64,000 bases of DNA from MGIIb-O1 sp002457595 (GTDB lineage Archaea; Thermoplasmatota; Poseidoniia; Poseidoniales; Thalassarchaeaceae): contig JBJLBO010000001.1 in the NCBI GenBank assembly GCA_045568115.1, forward strand, positions 496,001-560,000, read 5' to 3'. Position 1 is the stretch's first letter; each line of letters opens with the position of its first letter. Positions 43,884 to 52,127 of this stretch are shown in pieces. The notes beneath the pieces are model-generated. The model was not told where the DNA came from. It saw only the letters and a list, made by a program, of their open reading frames with translations, and searched no databases. The position numbers were made by a program, and so were the translations under genes.

Positions 43884-43901
43884 CGAACCCTTTGGGGTTC
43901 G
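43884..43901. terminator. Hairpin between ftsZ and secE (CGAACCC-TTTG-GGGTTCG)
   Basis: A 7-bp inverted repeat with a 4-base loop lies 45 bases after the ftsZ stop. It shares the CCC-TTTG-GGG centre with the hairpin in front of the same gene. A CTTAAAG sequence at 43911-43917, a possible TATA element for secE, follows, so the hairpin may separate two transcription units. No strong T tract is seen. Confidence 0.35.
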
Positions 43902-43956
43902 CCCGGCGTGCTTAAAGAGGGATGGTTGGTCGCCGGGGCGCTGTTGAGGGAGAGAC

Positions 43957-44223
43957 ATGGCTATCGAGAACTCAGATGTAGGTTCGATTGAGCAGACCGT
44001 GCAGGTTTGGCAAGATGGAATCGAGGAACGTGTTAGACGAGTTCAGACTGGCTCAATGGCCAGAATTCTGAAGATGGCTCGTAAACCGTCCAAGCAAGAA
44101 TTCCGTCAGACTGTTATTGTCTGCGGAATTGGAATGTTTATTCTTGGGGCGATTGGTTTTGCTATGCTTGTTCTAATGGACAATTGGCTTCCATCTTTCT
44201 TCGATTGGCTCACAGCACCCTAA
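43957..44223 (+). CDS. secE: Preprotein translocase subunit SecE
   Basis: The small Sec61-gamma-like subunit that clamps SecY in the membrane. It has 88 residues: a polar N-terminus, the amphipathic helix (RVRRVQTGSMARILKMARKPSKQEFRQT) and one membrane helix (VIVCGIGMFILGAIGFAMLVLM). The start ATG at 43957 is preceded by GAGGGAGAGAC. Position before spt5 is conserved from bacteria to archaea. It is the first gene of the operon through L12. Confidence 0.92.
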   Translation: MAIENSDVGSIEQTVQVWQDGIEERVRRVQTGSMARILKMARKPSKQEFRQTVIVCGIGMFILGAIGFAMLVLMDNWLPSFFDWLTAP

Positions 44224-44232
44224 GGTGAGAAA

Positions 44233-45132
44233 ATGTCTGATGCATTCATTGCTTATGTTCGACATGAGGATAAGGTCCTCATAATGCAGAGAGCCGATGA
44301 GGTCTCAGACTTTCCTGGAGCTTGGGATGGCGTATATGGAATTGGTAACCCACAAGATGTTGATTCAGTTGCTGCAAGGATAACAGAGTGTACTGGAATC
44401 CCAACAGAATCTCTTTCATACATTCGTTCAGGTCCTGCTAGAGGTCTAGCCTTTGGAAATAGTTTGAGAGATGTCATCCCTCTTCTATTCGTTACAGATT
44501 CCACAGAAGTGACTTCGAAAACCATCTACAAGAGTCATTCATGGGTTGACCCCGCTTTCATTGAGAATGTCAAGTCAGATAGAGCAGAAGGGATTGGTTC
44601 ACCAAGATATGCTATACCTCAAATTGGAGCAATGTATGGTGATGTTGCGTCTTTCCTTTACATTCTAAAGACCAGTATTGGACAAGAGCAAAATGTCGCC
44701 AAAGAAATTCGTGCAAGACTCTCGGGAACTGGATCACTAAAGGATATCCAAGATGAAATATTTGGAGTATTAGTAGCACCCCACATGAATGGCTACATTT
44801 TTGTTGAGGCTTCGGCTTTTCACCATGTTGAGAAATTGATTGGAACTGTCGGTATGACTACAACCAGACTGAAGAATTGTCGTAAAGTTCTGCCTGGTGT
44901 TTCACCATTAGAAAATACCCTCTCTTACCTAGAACCAAAGGCTGCTACAGCAGGAATTGAAGAAGGTTGTATTATCGAAATTAGCGGTGGGGCATTCAAG
45001 GGTCAGTCGGCTCGCGTCGTGCGCGTAACAGAATCAAAGGAAGAGGTTACAGTCGAACTCTTCGAAGCTGCAGTTCCTGTCGCTTTGACAGTTCGTGCGG
45101 ACCAAGTTCGTGTGACTCAGCGCGTCGAGTGA
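44233..45132 (+). CDS. spt5: Transcription elongation factor Spt5 with an N-terminal NUDIX-like domain
   Basis: The C-terminal half is normal archaeal Spt5/NusG: an NGN domain (about residues 138-225, FLYILKTSIGQEQNVAKEI...HMNGYIFVEA) and a KOW domain (about 240-295, GCIIEISGGAFKGQSARVV). It clamps RNA polymerase with Rpo4/7 or Spt4. The first 125 residues are extra and have NUDIX-fold landmarks: AYVRHEDKVLIMQRADEV, FPGAWDGVYGIG and a terminal SHSWVDPAFI. The NUDIX box reads about AARITECTGI instead of REUxEExGU, so metal-binding glutamates are lost and catalysis is unlikely. The ribosome-binding site AAGGTGAG precedes the ATG at 44233, and one continuous frame joins both parts. Confidence 0.92.
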   Translation: MSDAFIAYVRHEDKVLIMQRADEVSDFPGAWDGVYGIGNPQDVDSVAARITECTGIPTESLSYIRSGPARGLAFGNSLRDVIPLLFVTDSTEVTSKTIYKSHSWVDPAFIENVKSDRAEGIGSPRYAIPQIGAMYGDVASFLYILKTSIGQEQNVAKEIRARLSGTGSLKDIQDEIFGVLVAPHMNGYIFVEASAFHHVEKLIGTVGMTTTRLKNCRKVLPGVSPLENTLSYLEPKAATAGIEEGCIIEISGGAFKGQSARVVRVTESKEEVTVELFEAAVPVALTVRADQVRVTQRVE

Positions 45133-45217
45133 GTAGTATTTGGAGAATTGGAGGTCTGTCAGCACGCTCAAATAGGGAGAGCAGGTCGGCGGGACACTTC
45201 ACAAGGGGGTATCAAGG

Positions 45218-45496
45218 ATGTCAGCACGCGGCGAAACACCACATGTAATCATTCAGACCCTTGGTCTAAAGAAGTGTAACGGTGACTGGGATGCTTCTAC
45301 AGAAAATCTTTCTATGGATCAGGTAAAGCAAGTTGCTGAGAAGCAGAAAGACAGATTGACTGGCGCATCATTGTATGCGCGTAGCCGTGAAGTCATGGGT
45401 ACTTGTGTGGCTATGAGAGTAAAGGTCGAGGGCATGACCCCAAAAGATGCCCTTAAAGCAATGGAAGAAGGGAGATTCAACGAGCATTTTGAGTGA
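45218..45496 (+). CDS. rpl11: Ribosomal protein L11 (uL11), C-terminal domain only
   Basis: A 92-residue protein matching only the C-terminal rRNA-binding half of archaeal L11 (about residues 70-160 of the usual protein). The segments LGLKKCNGDWDASTENLSMDQVKQVAEKQ, YARSREVMGTCVAMRVKVEG and MTPKDALKAMEEGRFNEHF align with LGLEKGSGEPN...LTMEQV, AAKEVIGTALSMGVTVEG and DPREVQREIDEGVYDE. The N-terminal PPLGPAIGPLG domain, which faces elongation factors, is absent. Only 85 bases separate it from spt5, too few to encode about 70 residues in any frame. GGGGGT before the ATG supports the short start. The position between spt5 and L1 is that of L11. Confidence 0.85.
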   Translation: MSARGETPHVIIQTLGLKKCNGDWDASTENLSMDQVKQVAEKQKDRLTGASLYARSREVMGTCVAMRVKVEGMTPKDALKAMEEGRFNEHFE

Positions 45497-45549
45497 AATA
45501 TCACGAATTGCGGGAGAGGGAGACCTCGCTGACCGCAGAGGTGAATAAT

Positions 45550-46194
45550 ATGAAAGAAAACATACAAACAGCAATTGAAGAAGCCTTGAACAGCGCACCT
45601 GAGCGTAAGTTCACAGAGACGGTTGAATTTTCATTCAACTTGAAGGACATCGATCTAAAGAATCCAGCAAATCGTATCCAAGAAGAAGTTAGACTTCCTT
45701 CTGGTCGCGGCAAGCCAGTCCGGATTGCTATGTTTGCTGGTGGAGAGATGGCTACCAAGGCTCGTGCGGCCGGAATCGAAATCATCGAGCCTTCTACAAT
45801 AGAGGACCTCGGTGGCAACCGACAACAAGCTCGAAAATTAGCTAACAAAGTTGACTTCTTCCTTGCCGAAATACCACACATGGGAACTGTTGGTAGATTC
45901 CTCGGTGTAGTTCTCGGACCTCGTGGAAAAATGCCACGACCTGTTCCTCCTACACTTGACCCAGCAATGATTGCTGCTGGTCTGAAAGATACAGCAATTG
46001 TAAGGTCAAGAGATAGAATGACATTCCACTCACCTGTTGGTTCTCGAGAACAGAGCATTGATGATTTAACTGCAAATGCAATGGCAATTTGGAACCGTGT
46101 TACAGGTAAATTAGAGCGCGGTGTTGGAAACATTCGCTCTTGTTACATCAAAACCTCAATGGGACCATCTGTCAAAGTAAAGGTGATTGAATGA
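45550..46194 (+). CDS. rpl1: 50S ribosomal protein L1
   Basis: uL1, the stalk protein that moves E-site tRNA out of the ribosome. It shows ETVEFSFNLKDIDLKNPANRI, VRIAMFAGGEMATKARAAG, the FLAEIPHMGTVGRFLGVVLGPRGKMP signature and GNIRSCYIKTSMGPSVKV at the C-terminus. The frame extends to 45493, but the ATG at 45550 follows GAGGTGA by six bases and gives the normal length (214 residues). L1 usually represses its own operon by binding its mRNA; no such site was recognised here. Its stop overlaps the L10 start (ATGA). Confidence 0.94.
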   Translation: MKENIQTAIEEALNSAPERKFTETVEFSFNLKDIDLKNPANRIQEEVRLPSGRGKPVRIAMFAGGEMATKARAAGIEIIEPSTIEDLGGNRQQARKLANKVDFFLAEIPHMGTVGRFLGVVLGPRGKMPRPVPPTLDPAMIAAGLKDTAIVRSRDRMTFHSPVGSREQSIDDLTANAMAIWNRVTGKLERGVGNIRSCYIKTSMGPSVKVKVIE

Positions 46195-47213
46195 TTCAGG
46201 CTAAGGTTGCTCCATGGAAGCGAGATCGAGTAGGCGAATTAGCCGCTGTGATTTCAGCAGATGGGGTCCTTGGAGTTGTCGATATCGGAGGAGTTCCTGC
46301 CAAAAACATGCTCAGCATGCGTGGAGATCTACGCTCAAATATGTCTATCACTATGGCAAAAAAGACTCTGATTCGCCTCGCTTGGGTACAAGCAGGACGT
46401 GACGCTTCAGAACTTGATGCTCTTCTAGAAGGAGCGATTCAGCCTGCAATTGTACACACAGATTCAATGAATGCATTTCAACTATACAGTGAATTAGCAA
46501 AGACCAAGCAAGGTAGAGCTGCTAAGGAAGGGGAATTATCTCCAATAGACATAGTAGTTGAGAAAGGGCCTACTACATTTGGCCCTGGGCCTATTGTTGG
46601 TGAATTCAATGCAGTGGGGATACCCGCCAAAATTGACAAAGGAAAAGTTGCTATTCAGAAGACCACAACTGTTGTCAATAAGGGAGAGGCAATTTCGGCA
46701 GATCTCGGAATTATGCTTGCAAAACTTGACATTCATCCAATTGAGATTGGTATAATTCTAACAGGAGCCATCGAAGATGGACACCTGTTTGAAGCAGAAT
46801 CACTAGACTTAGACACAGAAGGACTCCATAACGACATTATTGTCGGTACATCAGGCGCTTTCAATCTCGCCTGCAACATCCGATGGTTCGCTTCACAAAC
46901 AATGCCAACACTTCTTGCTAAGGCAAGTGGTGAAGCAACATCTGTTGCTGTGGAAGCTGGTATCGCAAATGCGGTCACAATTCCACTATTCGTATCACGA
47001 GCAAATGCTCGTGCTCTGGCCCTAGCAGGTCAGTTAGATTCCTCTGCACTCGATGACGAGTTAACAGCAGCACTTGGTGCCGCAGTAGCTACAGCGAGCG
47101 CAGAAACCGCAACCTCCGATGCGGCTGAATCTGCCGAGGAAACTCCGGCAGAAGAGGAAGAGGAGAAAGAAGAGGAAGCAGAGTTCGGTGGACTCGGTGA
47201 CCTTTTCGGCTGA
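46191..47213 (+). CDS. rpl10: 50S ribosomal protein L10 (P0)
   Basis: uL10/P0, the base of the stalk to which L12 dimers attach. The N-terminal rRNA-binding domain (VAPWKRDRVGELAAVISADGVLGVVDIGGVPAKNMLSMRGDLR) is followed by the archaeal-type insertion and TTFGPGPIVGEFNAVGIPAKIDKGKV, then Ala-rich L12-binding helices and an acidic tail ending EFGGLGDLFG, shared with L12. At 340 residues it is normal for archaea. The overlap with L1 and 21-base spacing to L12 indicate one operon. Confidence 0.95.
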   Translation: MIQAKVAPWKRDRVGELAAVISADGVLGVVDIGGVPAKNMLSMRGDLRSNMSITMAKKTLIRLAWVQAGRDASELDALLEGAIQPAIVHTDSMNAFQLYSELAKTKQGRAAKEGELSPIDIVVEKGPTTFGPGPIVGEFNAVGIPAKIDKGKVAIQKTTTVVNKGEAISADLGIMLAKLDIHPIEIGIILTGAIEDGHLFEAESLDLDTEGLHNDIIVGTSGAFNLACNIRWFASQTMPTLLAKASGEATSVAVEAGIANAVTIPLFVSRANARALALAGQLDSSALDDELTAALGAAVATASAETATSDAAESAEETPAEEEEEKEEEAEFGGLGDLFG

Positions 47214-47234
47214 AATAAAATAAGGTGAGATAAA

Positions 47235-47543
47235 ATGGAATATGTATATGCTGCAATGCTTCTGCACTCTGCGGAAAAGGAAATTGATGAAGACGGCGTT
47301 AGCTCAGTTTTGAGCGCTGCTGGTGTTGAAGTTGACTCGGGCCGAGTAAAGGCACTTGTCACTTCTTTAGGCGAAGTCGACATAGGTGAGGCAATGGCAA
47401 CTGCTGTTGCTGCTCCAGTCGCTGCTGCTCCTGCTGCTGCCGGTGGCGCAAGCGCCACTCCTGCTGCTGAGGAAGCTCCGGCTGAAGAAGAAGAGGAAGA
47501 CGAAGGCGCTGCTTTCGAAGGCCTCGGATCCCTCTTCGGTTGA
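47235..47543 (+). CDS. rpl12: 50S ribosomal protein L12 (P1)
   Basis: The archaeal stalk protein (102 residues) that recruits translation factors. N-terminal dimerisation helices (MEYVYAAMLLHSAEKEIDEDGVSSVLSAAGVEVDSGRVKALV) are followed by an Ala/Gly hinge and the acidic tail EEEEEDEGAAFEGLGSLFG, whose last motif binds elongation factors. AAGGTGAG precedes the ATG. It ends the secE-spt5-L11-L1-L10-L12 operon. Confidence 0.95.
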   Translation: MEYVYAAMLLHSAEKEIDEDGVSSVLSAAGVEVDSGRVKALVTSLGEVDIGEAMATAVAAPVAAAPAAAGGASATPAAEEAPAEEEEEDEGAAFEGLGSLFG

Positions 47544-47763
47544 AGCCCAGAAAGCAAGCGAAAACAAAACCTAGTGCCTACCGTTAGCGGTGGCTATCAG
47601 GTCGTGTGTACGCTGGCCGCTTTCATGGGCGGATGCCAAGGGACGGCTCACCCTTTCCTTGTTCAGAACACATGACGAGACCTCTCGAAATCATTCTATC
47701 AAATGATGGAATACACTTAGCAATACGGGTTAGTTCAAACACGAGCAAATTCGAGGCAGGGTT

Positions 47764-49098
47764 ATGACGAGTGATGCGGAAGGTCGTTCTCCGCTTTTCA
47801 TACTCTTCCTTGTAGTGCTAATAGACATGATTGGATTCACTCTTGTAATCCCATTCTTGACTTATTTCATACAAGATTTAGCTGAAGCAGATGGATTCAT
47901 CAATACTGGAACCAGAGATCGTTGGGTAGGAATTGTGCTTGCTTGTTACACCCTTGGTCAATTCCTATTCACTCCAATTCTTGGTTCACTTTCTGATAGA
48001 TTTGGCCGACGCCCAATACTAATGTTTGGACTTATTTCAAACACTATTTTCCTAATTTCTTTTGGTCTTGCTTCGGCACTCTGGATGGCGGTTGTGGTTC
48101 GTTTTCTGGCTGGTGCTGGAAATGGTAATATTGCAGTTACAAGGGCATACATTGGCGATATTAGTACGCCTGAACAATTACCTGGACGTATGGGTATGAT
48201 TGGAGCCTCATTCGGACTTGGATTCATGATTGGCCCCTTCATTGGAGGAGTACTAACCGACCCTGCAAGCACCTTTGCGGGGCCTTTTGACACTCAATGG
48301 TGGATTGATCACCCATATTTCCTTCCATGCCTATTCGCAGGATGTCTTTCGGCAATCTCATTTCTTCTAGCGATCAAAATGCTGCCAGAGAGCCTCTCTG
48401 AAGAAAACCGTAGAACTTCTTCTGACAAAGGGGCTGGCTTAGCAAAGATTGCTCGTAACCTAGTGGGTATTCGAGACCTTACCCCTACCATCAGACGCCT
48501 TGTATTGTTGAATGCCACATTCTTACTCGCTTTCACAATGATGCATGCTACATTTATTCTCTTTACAGGAATGGCAATTGAAAATGGCGGACTCGGTTAT
48601 GATGAACGTATGAATGGTTACCTTTTTGCCTATGTTGGATTGATTGGAGTAATCGTTCAAGGTGGATTGATTAGACCACTTACCAAAAGATTCGATATAC
48701 GTAAAATAATGATAACTGGCATTTTCCTCACAGCAATAGGTTTGGGATGGATCCCATACTTACAGCCAACTCCTCTTGCTATCGGATTGTTAGCTATGAC
48801 CTTCATCGCTGCTGGTAATGGTTTGTTTCAACCAACTCAGTCCACCTTACTTACTATGGAAGCAAAAGGCTCAGGCATTGATCTCGGTCGCGTAATGGGT
48901 GCTCAGGAAGGATTCGGGGCACTCTCCCGAATTATCGGACCGATTCTCGCTGCCTTTATCTGGGCAGAAACTGTTGATGGAACTGGAATATTTACCTATC
49001 ACACCGTTTTCCGTGTTGCAGGATTGATTGCAGTGATGGGAATCCTAATCCTTTGGGGAATGGAGACTACAGTAAAAAATAACTTCACCGAAGAGTGA
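47764..49098 (+). CDS. Major facilitator superfamily transporter (TetA-like, DHA1 type)
   Basis: A 444-residue, 12-helix proton-coupled antiporter. The first half has the family's helix 1 (LVVLIDMIGFTLVIPFLTYF), the loop 2-3 signature GSLSDRFGRRPILM, and motif C region ASFGLGFMIGPFIGGVL. The second half has QGGLIRPLTKRFDIRKIM as the matching loop. This is close to bacterial TetA/multidrug exporters, though the substrate is unknown. It stands alone, 220 bases after L12; the intergenic stretch holds no recognised gene. Confidence 0.9.
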   Translation: MTSDAEGRSPLFILFLVVLIDMIGFTLVIPFLTYFIQDLAEADGFINTGTRDRWVGIVLACYTLGQFLFTPILGSLSDRFGRRPILMFGLISNTIFLISFGLASALWMAVVVRFLAGAGNGNIAVTRAYIGDISTPEQLPGRMGMIGASFGLGFMIGPFIGGVLTDPASTFAGPFDTQWWIDHPYFLPCLFAGCLSAISFLLAIKMLPESLSEENRRTSSDKGAGLAKIARNLVGIRDLTPTIRRLVLLNATFLLAFTMMHATFILFTGMAIENGGLGYDERMNGYLFAYVGLIGVIVQGGLIRPLTKRFDIRKIMITGIFLTAIGLGWIPYLQPTPLAIGLLAMTFIAAGNGLFQPTQSTLLTMEAKGSGIDLGRVMGAQEGFGALSRIIGPILAAFIWAETVDGTGIFTYHTVFRVAGLIAVMGILILWGMETTVKNNFTEE

Positions 49099-49121
49099 AT
49101 CATCAGAGCATTATTCTTGAC

Positions 49122-50408
49122 TCATGTCTTAGCATGGATTCGAATGATATCTCCATTCTGAACTTCATGATCAGCACCAATAACACGACCACTGCGCGCA
49201 TCGGTGGCTCGAATAAAACCGTCACCAAGGTCTGTGTGAACCGCATAGGCTAAGCCTTTCGCAGTAGTTCCTTCGGGAATCAAAATGGCATCAGGTAGAA
49301 TGTTTCCATCGCCATCAACCCAATGTGTCTCATCCTGAACAGGATATGCTACACGTCGATTCAATTGCTCAAAGACAATGTCTCCAACTAAACCGATTAA
49401 GCCACCACCACTCCATTTTTCTAGAGTATTGGCAATTTTTGAAAGGGCCTCTCTTTGAGCTCCGGATAGTTTAGATTCACCAGCCTCACTAATGGTAAAA
49501 CTGGACTGCCCTGCTCTGAAATCAATTAATCCAGCAGCACTCGCTCGGCTTAGAGCAAGTTCGGCCTCGGCACTTGTGGGAACAAGAATTCCGCCTGAGG
49601 CCTCCACCATGGTCTGAAGTTCATCCCAAACTCCATCCGCAGCTCTGTCAGCTTTGTTGGCGGCCACACATATTGGAAATAGTGCAGCACGAATCTCTTG
49701 AGAGAGTGTAGTGAGTTCCTCTTTACCCCAATTCCATGGGACTCCCGCATCGGGGTGATTACTACTTACAGATGAAAGTCCAGCAGAAACATGTAATTCA
49801 GAAGCACCTATGCCACTCAATTGGTCGAGTAAGTAAGTCACTAAGGCCTTCTCACCCTCTGATTGCACACGTCTGGCACCTCTTTGCCAACTGGACTCAA
49901 TTATGCCCCTAATCCAAGCATCTAATTCTCCCAGAAGAAACTCATGCTCCTCGACTGGATTCGAACCACCACTACCTACAGGATTACCTTCAATATCAGT
50001 AGAACCTGAAACATCGACGACCTGAATTAATGCATCGCATCGCGCTAAATCTGAAAGAAATTGGTTACCTCTACCGCGCCCTTCATGAGCTCCAGGAACC
50101 AATCCTGCAACATCAATCATTGTCACAGGTACCAAACGATTGTGAGATACGCAAGAGCCAGTATTTGGGTTACAAATGCTACCATTACGAGGGTCATCGA
50201 CTGAAACTGATTCTAGTCGGCCATCGCTTTCTTTTTTGTCTCGAAGAGTGGCGCAAGCACAATCTTGGCGTAATGGAATCCATGCTACTCCCACATTAGG
50301 ATCAATCGTAGTGAATGGATAATTTGCTATGTCAACTGGAGTCTGAGTCAGGGCTGAAAATGTCGTTGATTTACCGACATTTGGTTTTCCGACTAGCCCA
50401 ATCCTCAT
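49122..50408 (-). CDS. Obg/YchF-type GTPase with TGS domain
   Basis: A translation-associated GTPase in the archaeal YchF-like group. The G1 loop is GLVGKPNVGKSTTFSALT, switch II/G3 is IDVAGLVPGAHEGRGRGNQFL, G4 is AANKADRA and the G5-like ILVPTSAEAE. The C-terminal TGS domain is visible in ILIPEGTTAKGLAYAVHTDLGDGFIRATDARSG and the last GDIIRIHA. A cysteine-containing insertion (CACATLRD, CNPNTGSCVS) lies between the G2 and G3 motifs, as in the archaeal members. The protein probably binds ribosomes. Confidence 0.92.
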   Translation of the reverse strand: MRIGLVGKPNVGKSTTFSALTQTPVDIANYPFTTIDPNVGVAWIPLRQDCACATLRDKKESDGRLESVSVDDPRNGSICNPNTGSCVSHNRLVPVTMIDVAGLVPGAHEGRGRGNQFLSDLARCDALIQVVDVSGSTDIEGNPVGSGGSNPVEEHEFLLGELDAWIRGIIESSWQRGARRVQSEGEKALVTYLLDQLSGIGASELHVSAGLSSVSSNHPDAGVPWNWGKEELTTLSQEIRAALFPICVAANKADRAADGVWDELQTMVEASGGILVPTSAEAELALSRASAAGLIDFRAGQSSFTISEAGESKLSGAQREALSKIANTLEKWSGGGLIGLVGDIVFEQLNRRVAYPVQDETHWVDGDGNILPDAILIPEGTTAKGLAYAVHTDLGDGFIRATDARSGRVIGADHEVQNGDIIRIHAKT

Positions 50409-50459
50409 ACTATCCCCTTATGCCAAACAGGGCATCAACCCTCAAGGTAACGGTTGAAC

Positions 50460-52118
50460 TCAAAGATCCGTTGCCGAACCAGATTCATCTGATTCACCGA
50501 CTGGAACAACCATCGTATCCATTCCAGCACCGGAGCTGAGAATTCTTCGAACTGTAGTTGCTGAGGCTAAATCGTAGGTATCAACTACGATACTGGAAGA
50601 CATCTTACTCTCTTCCTCAACAATGTTGCCGCGGAATAAACCACTAATCATATTCAGACAGTGCAGAATCATTGCAACGACTGTGAAGTAGAAGAATACA
50701 GAGCCAGCGATCTCAAGATCATGAGCCAATGAAGAAGGATCCTCAACACCTGCATCCATTAGAGCCATTCCGATTACATCAGACATCAGAGTAACCATCA
50801 ATCCGAGTAATACACCAACAGACATCAACCAAAATGCTTGTCGAGCGCGAGCCATTGAAGCCAACCTACGACCAGTTATAGATGGATAGAGAGCCATCGC
50901 GCTTCCAAACGATAGAGGAACCATTACTGCCCATAGGGCCATGGTCTCTATTGTTTGAGACATACCACCAATTGCATTGGTTCCAGTAACTGCATCAGTT
51001 TGTAGGAATAGAGAAGCGAGGAAGATTGGAATAATGGCAAGAGAGCCTAGATTGATTTCTGACCAGCCATTATAATTCTCAAGAAGGGCGTCGCCACCAC
51101 GGAGAGTGATCAAAGAATTCGCAGCAAAGGCAACTACTGGAATTGCCGACATTGCTAGTAAGAAGCTTGCTGTTATATCGGCGCCTCCTGAAAATGCCAT
51201 TTCTTCTGCAGCCAATCCTAAGTGGGCAGCCGCTAGTGAGCCATCTATATCGCCAAATGTATTGATGGTAAACAAACCACCAATCAGAATTGCTCCATTT
51301 AGAGTTCTTGACCAAAGAGCATTACCACTTACTACAGTAGTAGCATATAGTGCAACACCAGCTGTGGATAAGAAGAAGAATCCTCCTCCTATCATATGGT
51401 AGACTAACCATTGGCCTGCACCTGTAGTCAAAGAACCTGTGAGTGCTGCTGCAACAAGAGAAAGTGGGTCTGATATCAGTCCGAAGATAATTAGCCACGC
51501 AGGCATAGGGATAGAGCCTGAACGGTTAGATAGAGTTAGTAATTGGTTCATTATTACAGCAAGTAAGGCAATCACATTAATTCCAGTTCCAATCATCATA
51601 ATGTCGATGCCAAGGATTTCAGAATTCTGAGAACCAATCATATAGACTACAATAGAAAAGGTCCAGAGAAATGAGACAAGGGTTGCATTTTTCTCACTGG
51701 CTAAATCTGTACCGAGTAATTTAGGAAGAGCGTACATTCCACTACCAATGAGGGCCATAGCAATCCCTCCCCAAAGAGTGACTATTTCTCCAGTAGCAGA
51801 TAAGGTTTCAGCAGTAGGATTGTAACCCCACGAGGACAGAGCATGTAGGGCATCTGGCTCATGATTAAGCCAAAGACCTTCGAAAGTGAATATTGCCCCA
51901 ACAAACAGCCAAAGAACAGACTGCATAATCCAAGCACGAGGGGCTGAACCCTTGCGTCCTTCAACAAGATCTATTCCAGGGCCAAGGGCCTTCTCAAGAG
52001 TGAACATACTCATAGTTCGGGTTACATCAGTAAATATCCAGAGACCACGATGAACAAGAAAATAGAATGCTAAAGCAGAGAGCCAAAAGACAGAAAGTGT
52101 GGTAAGAATATCATCCAT
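50460..52118 (-). CDS. Heme-copper oxidase subunit I-like membrane protein lacking most cofactor ligands
   Basis: A 552-residue protein with about 13 helices. Its order of segments follows cbb3-type CcoN: WGGIAMALIGSGMYALPKLLG (the oxidase's heme-His helix, His missing), GINVIALLAVIMNQLLTL, then GSIPMPAWLIIFGLI, AGQWLVYHMIGGGFFFLST (like QWWYGHNAVGFFLTA, His 241 kept), and FGDIDGSLAAAHLG where oxidases have GPHHLHYTALPDW. The heme-binding SHYTDWTIGHVHSG region reads SQTIETMALWAVMV. Thus only one of six expected ligand histidines is in place, so it cannot be a normal oxidase. The acidic C-terminal tail of about 50 residues is cytoplasmic. Family assignment is from patterns only. Confidence 0.6.
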   Translation of the reverse strand: MDDILTTLSVFWLSALAFYFLVHRGLWIFTDVTRTMSMFTLEKALGPGIDLVEGRKGSAPRAWIMQSVLWLFVGAIFTFEGLWLNHEPDALHALSSWGYNPTAETLSATGEIVTLWGGIAMALIGSGMYALPKLLGTDLASEKNATLVSFLWTFSIVVYMIGSQNSEILGIDIMMIGTGINVIALLAVIMNQLLTLSNRSGSIPMPAWLIIFGLISDPLSLVAAALTGSLTTGAGQWLVYHMIGGGFFFLSTAGVALYATTVVSGNALWSRTLNGAILIGGLFTINTFGDIDGSLAAAHLGLAAEEMAFSGGADITASFLLAMSAIPVVAFAANSLITLRGGDALLENYNGWSEINLGSLAIIPIFLASLFLQTDAVTGTNAIGGMSQTIETMALWAVMVPLSFGSAMALYPSITGRRLASMARARQAFWLMSVGVLLGLMVTLMSDVIGMALMDAGVEDPSSLAHDLEIAGSVFFYFTVVAMILHCLNMISGLFRGNIVEEESKMSSSIVVDTYDLASATTVRRILSSGAGMDTMVVPVGESDESGSATDL

Positions 52119-52127
52119 ACAAACACC

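Noticed and set aside
45501..46133. A 210-codon frame antisense to ribosomal protein L1
   Set aside because: L1 is unambiguous on the plus strand; the antisense frame lacks family resemblance or start signals.
46900..47560. Repetitive GCT/GAA stretches as a repeat element
   Set aside because: They encode the Ala-rich hinge and acidic tails of L10 and L12, as expected for these stalk proteins.
47544..47763. Possible small RNA or tRNA in the gap after L12
   Set aside because: A CCGC...GCGG stem is present but no cloverleaf, CCA or known RNA pattern could be built; only ordinary intergenic sequence is visible.
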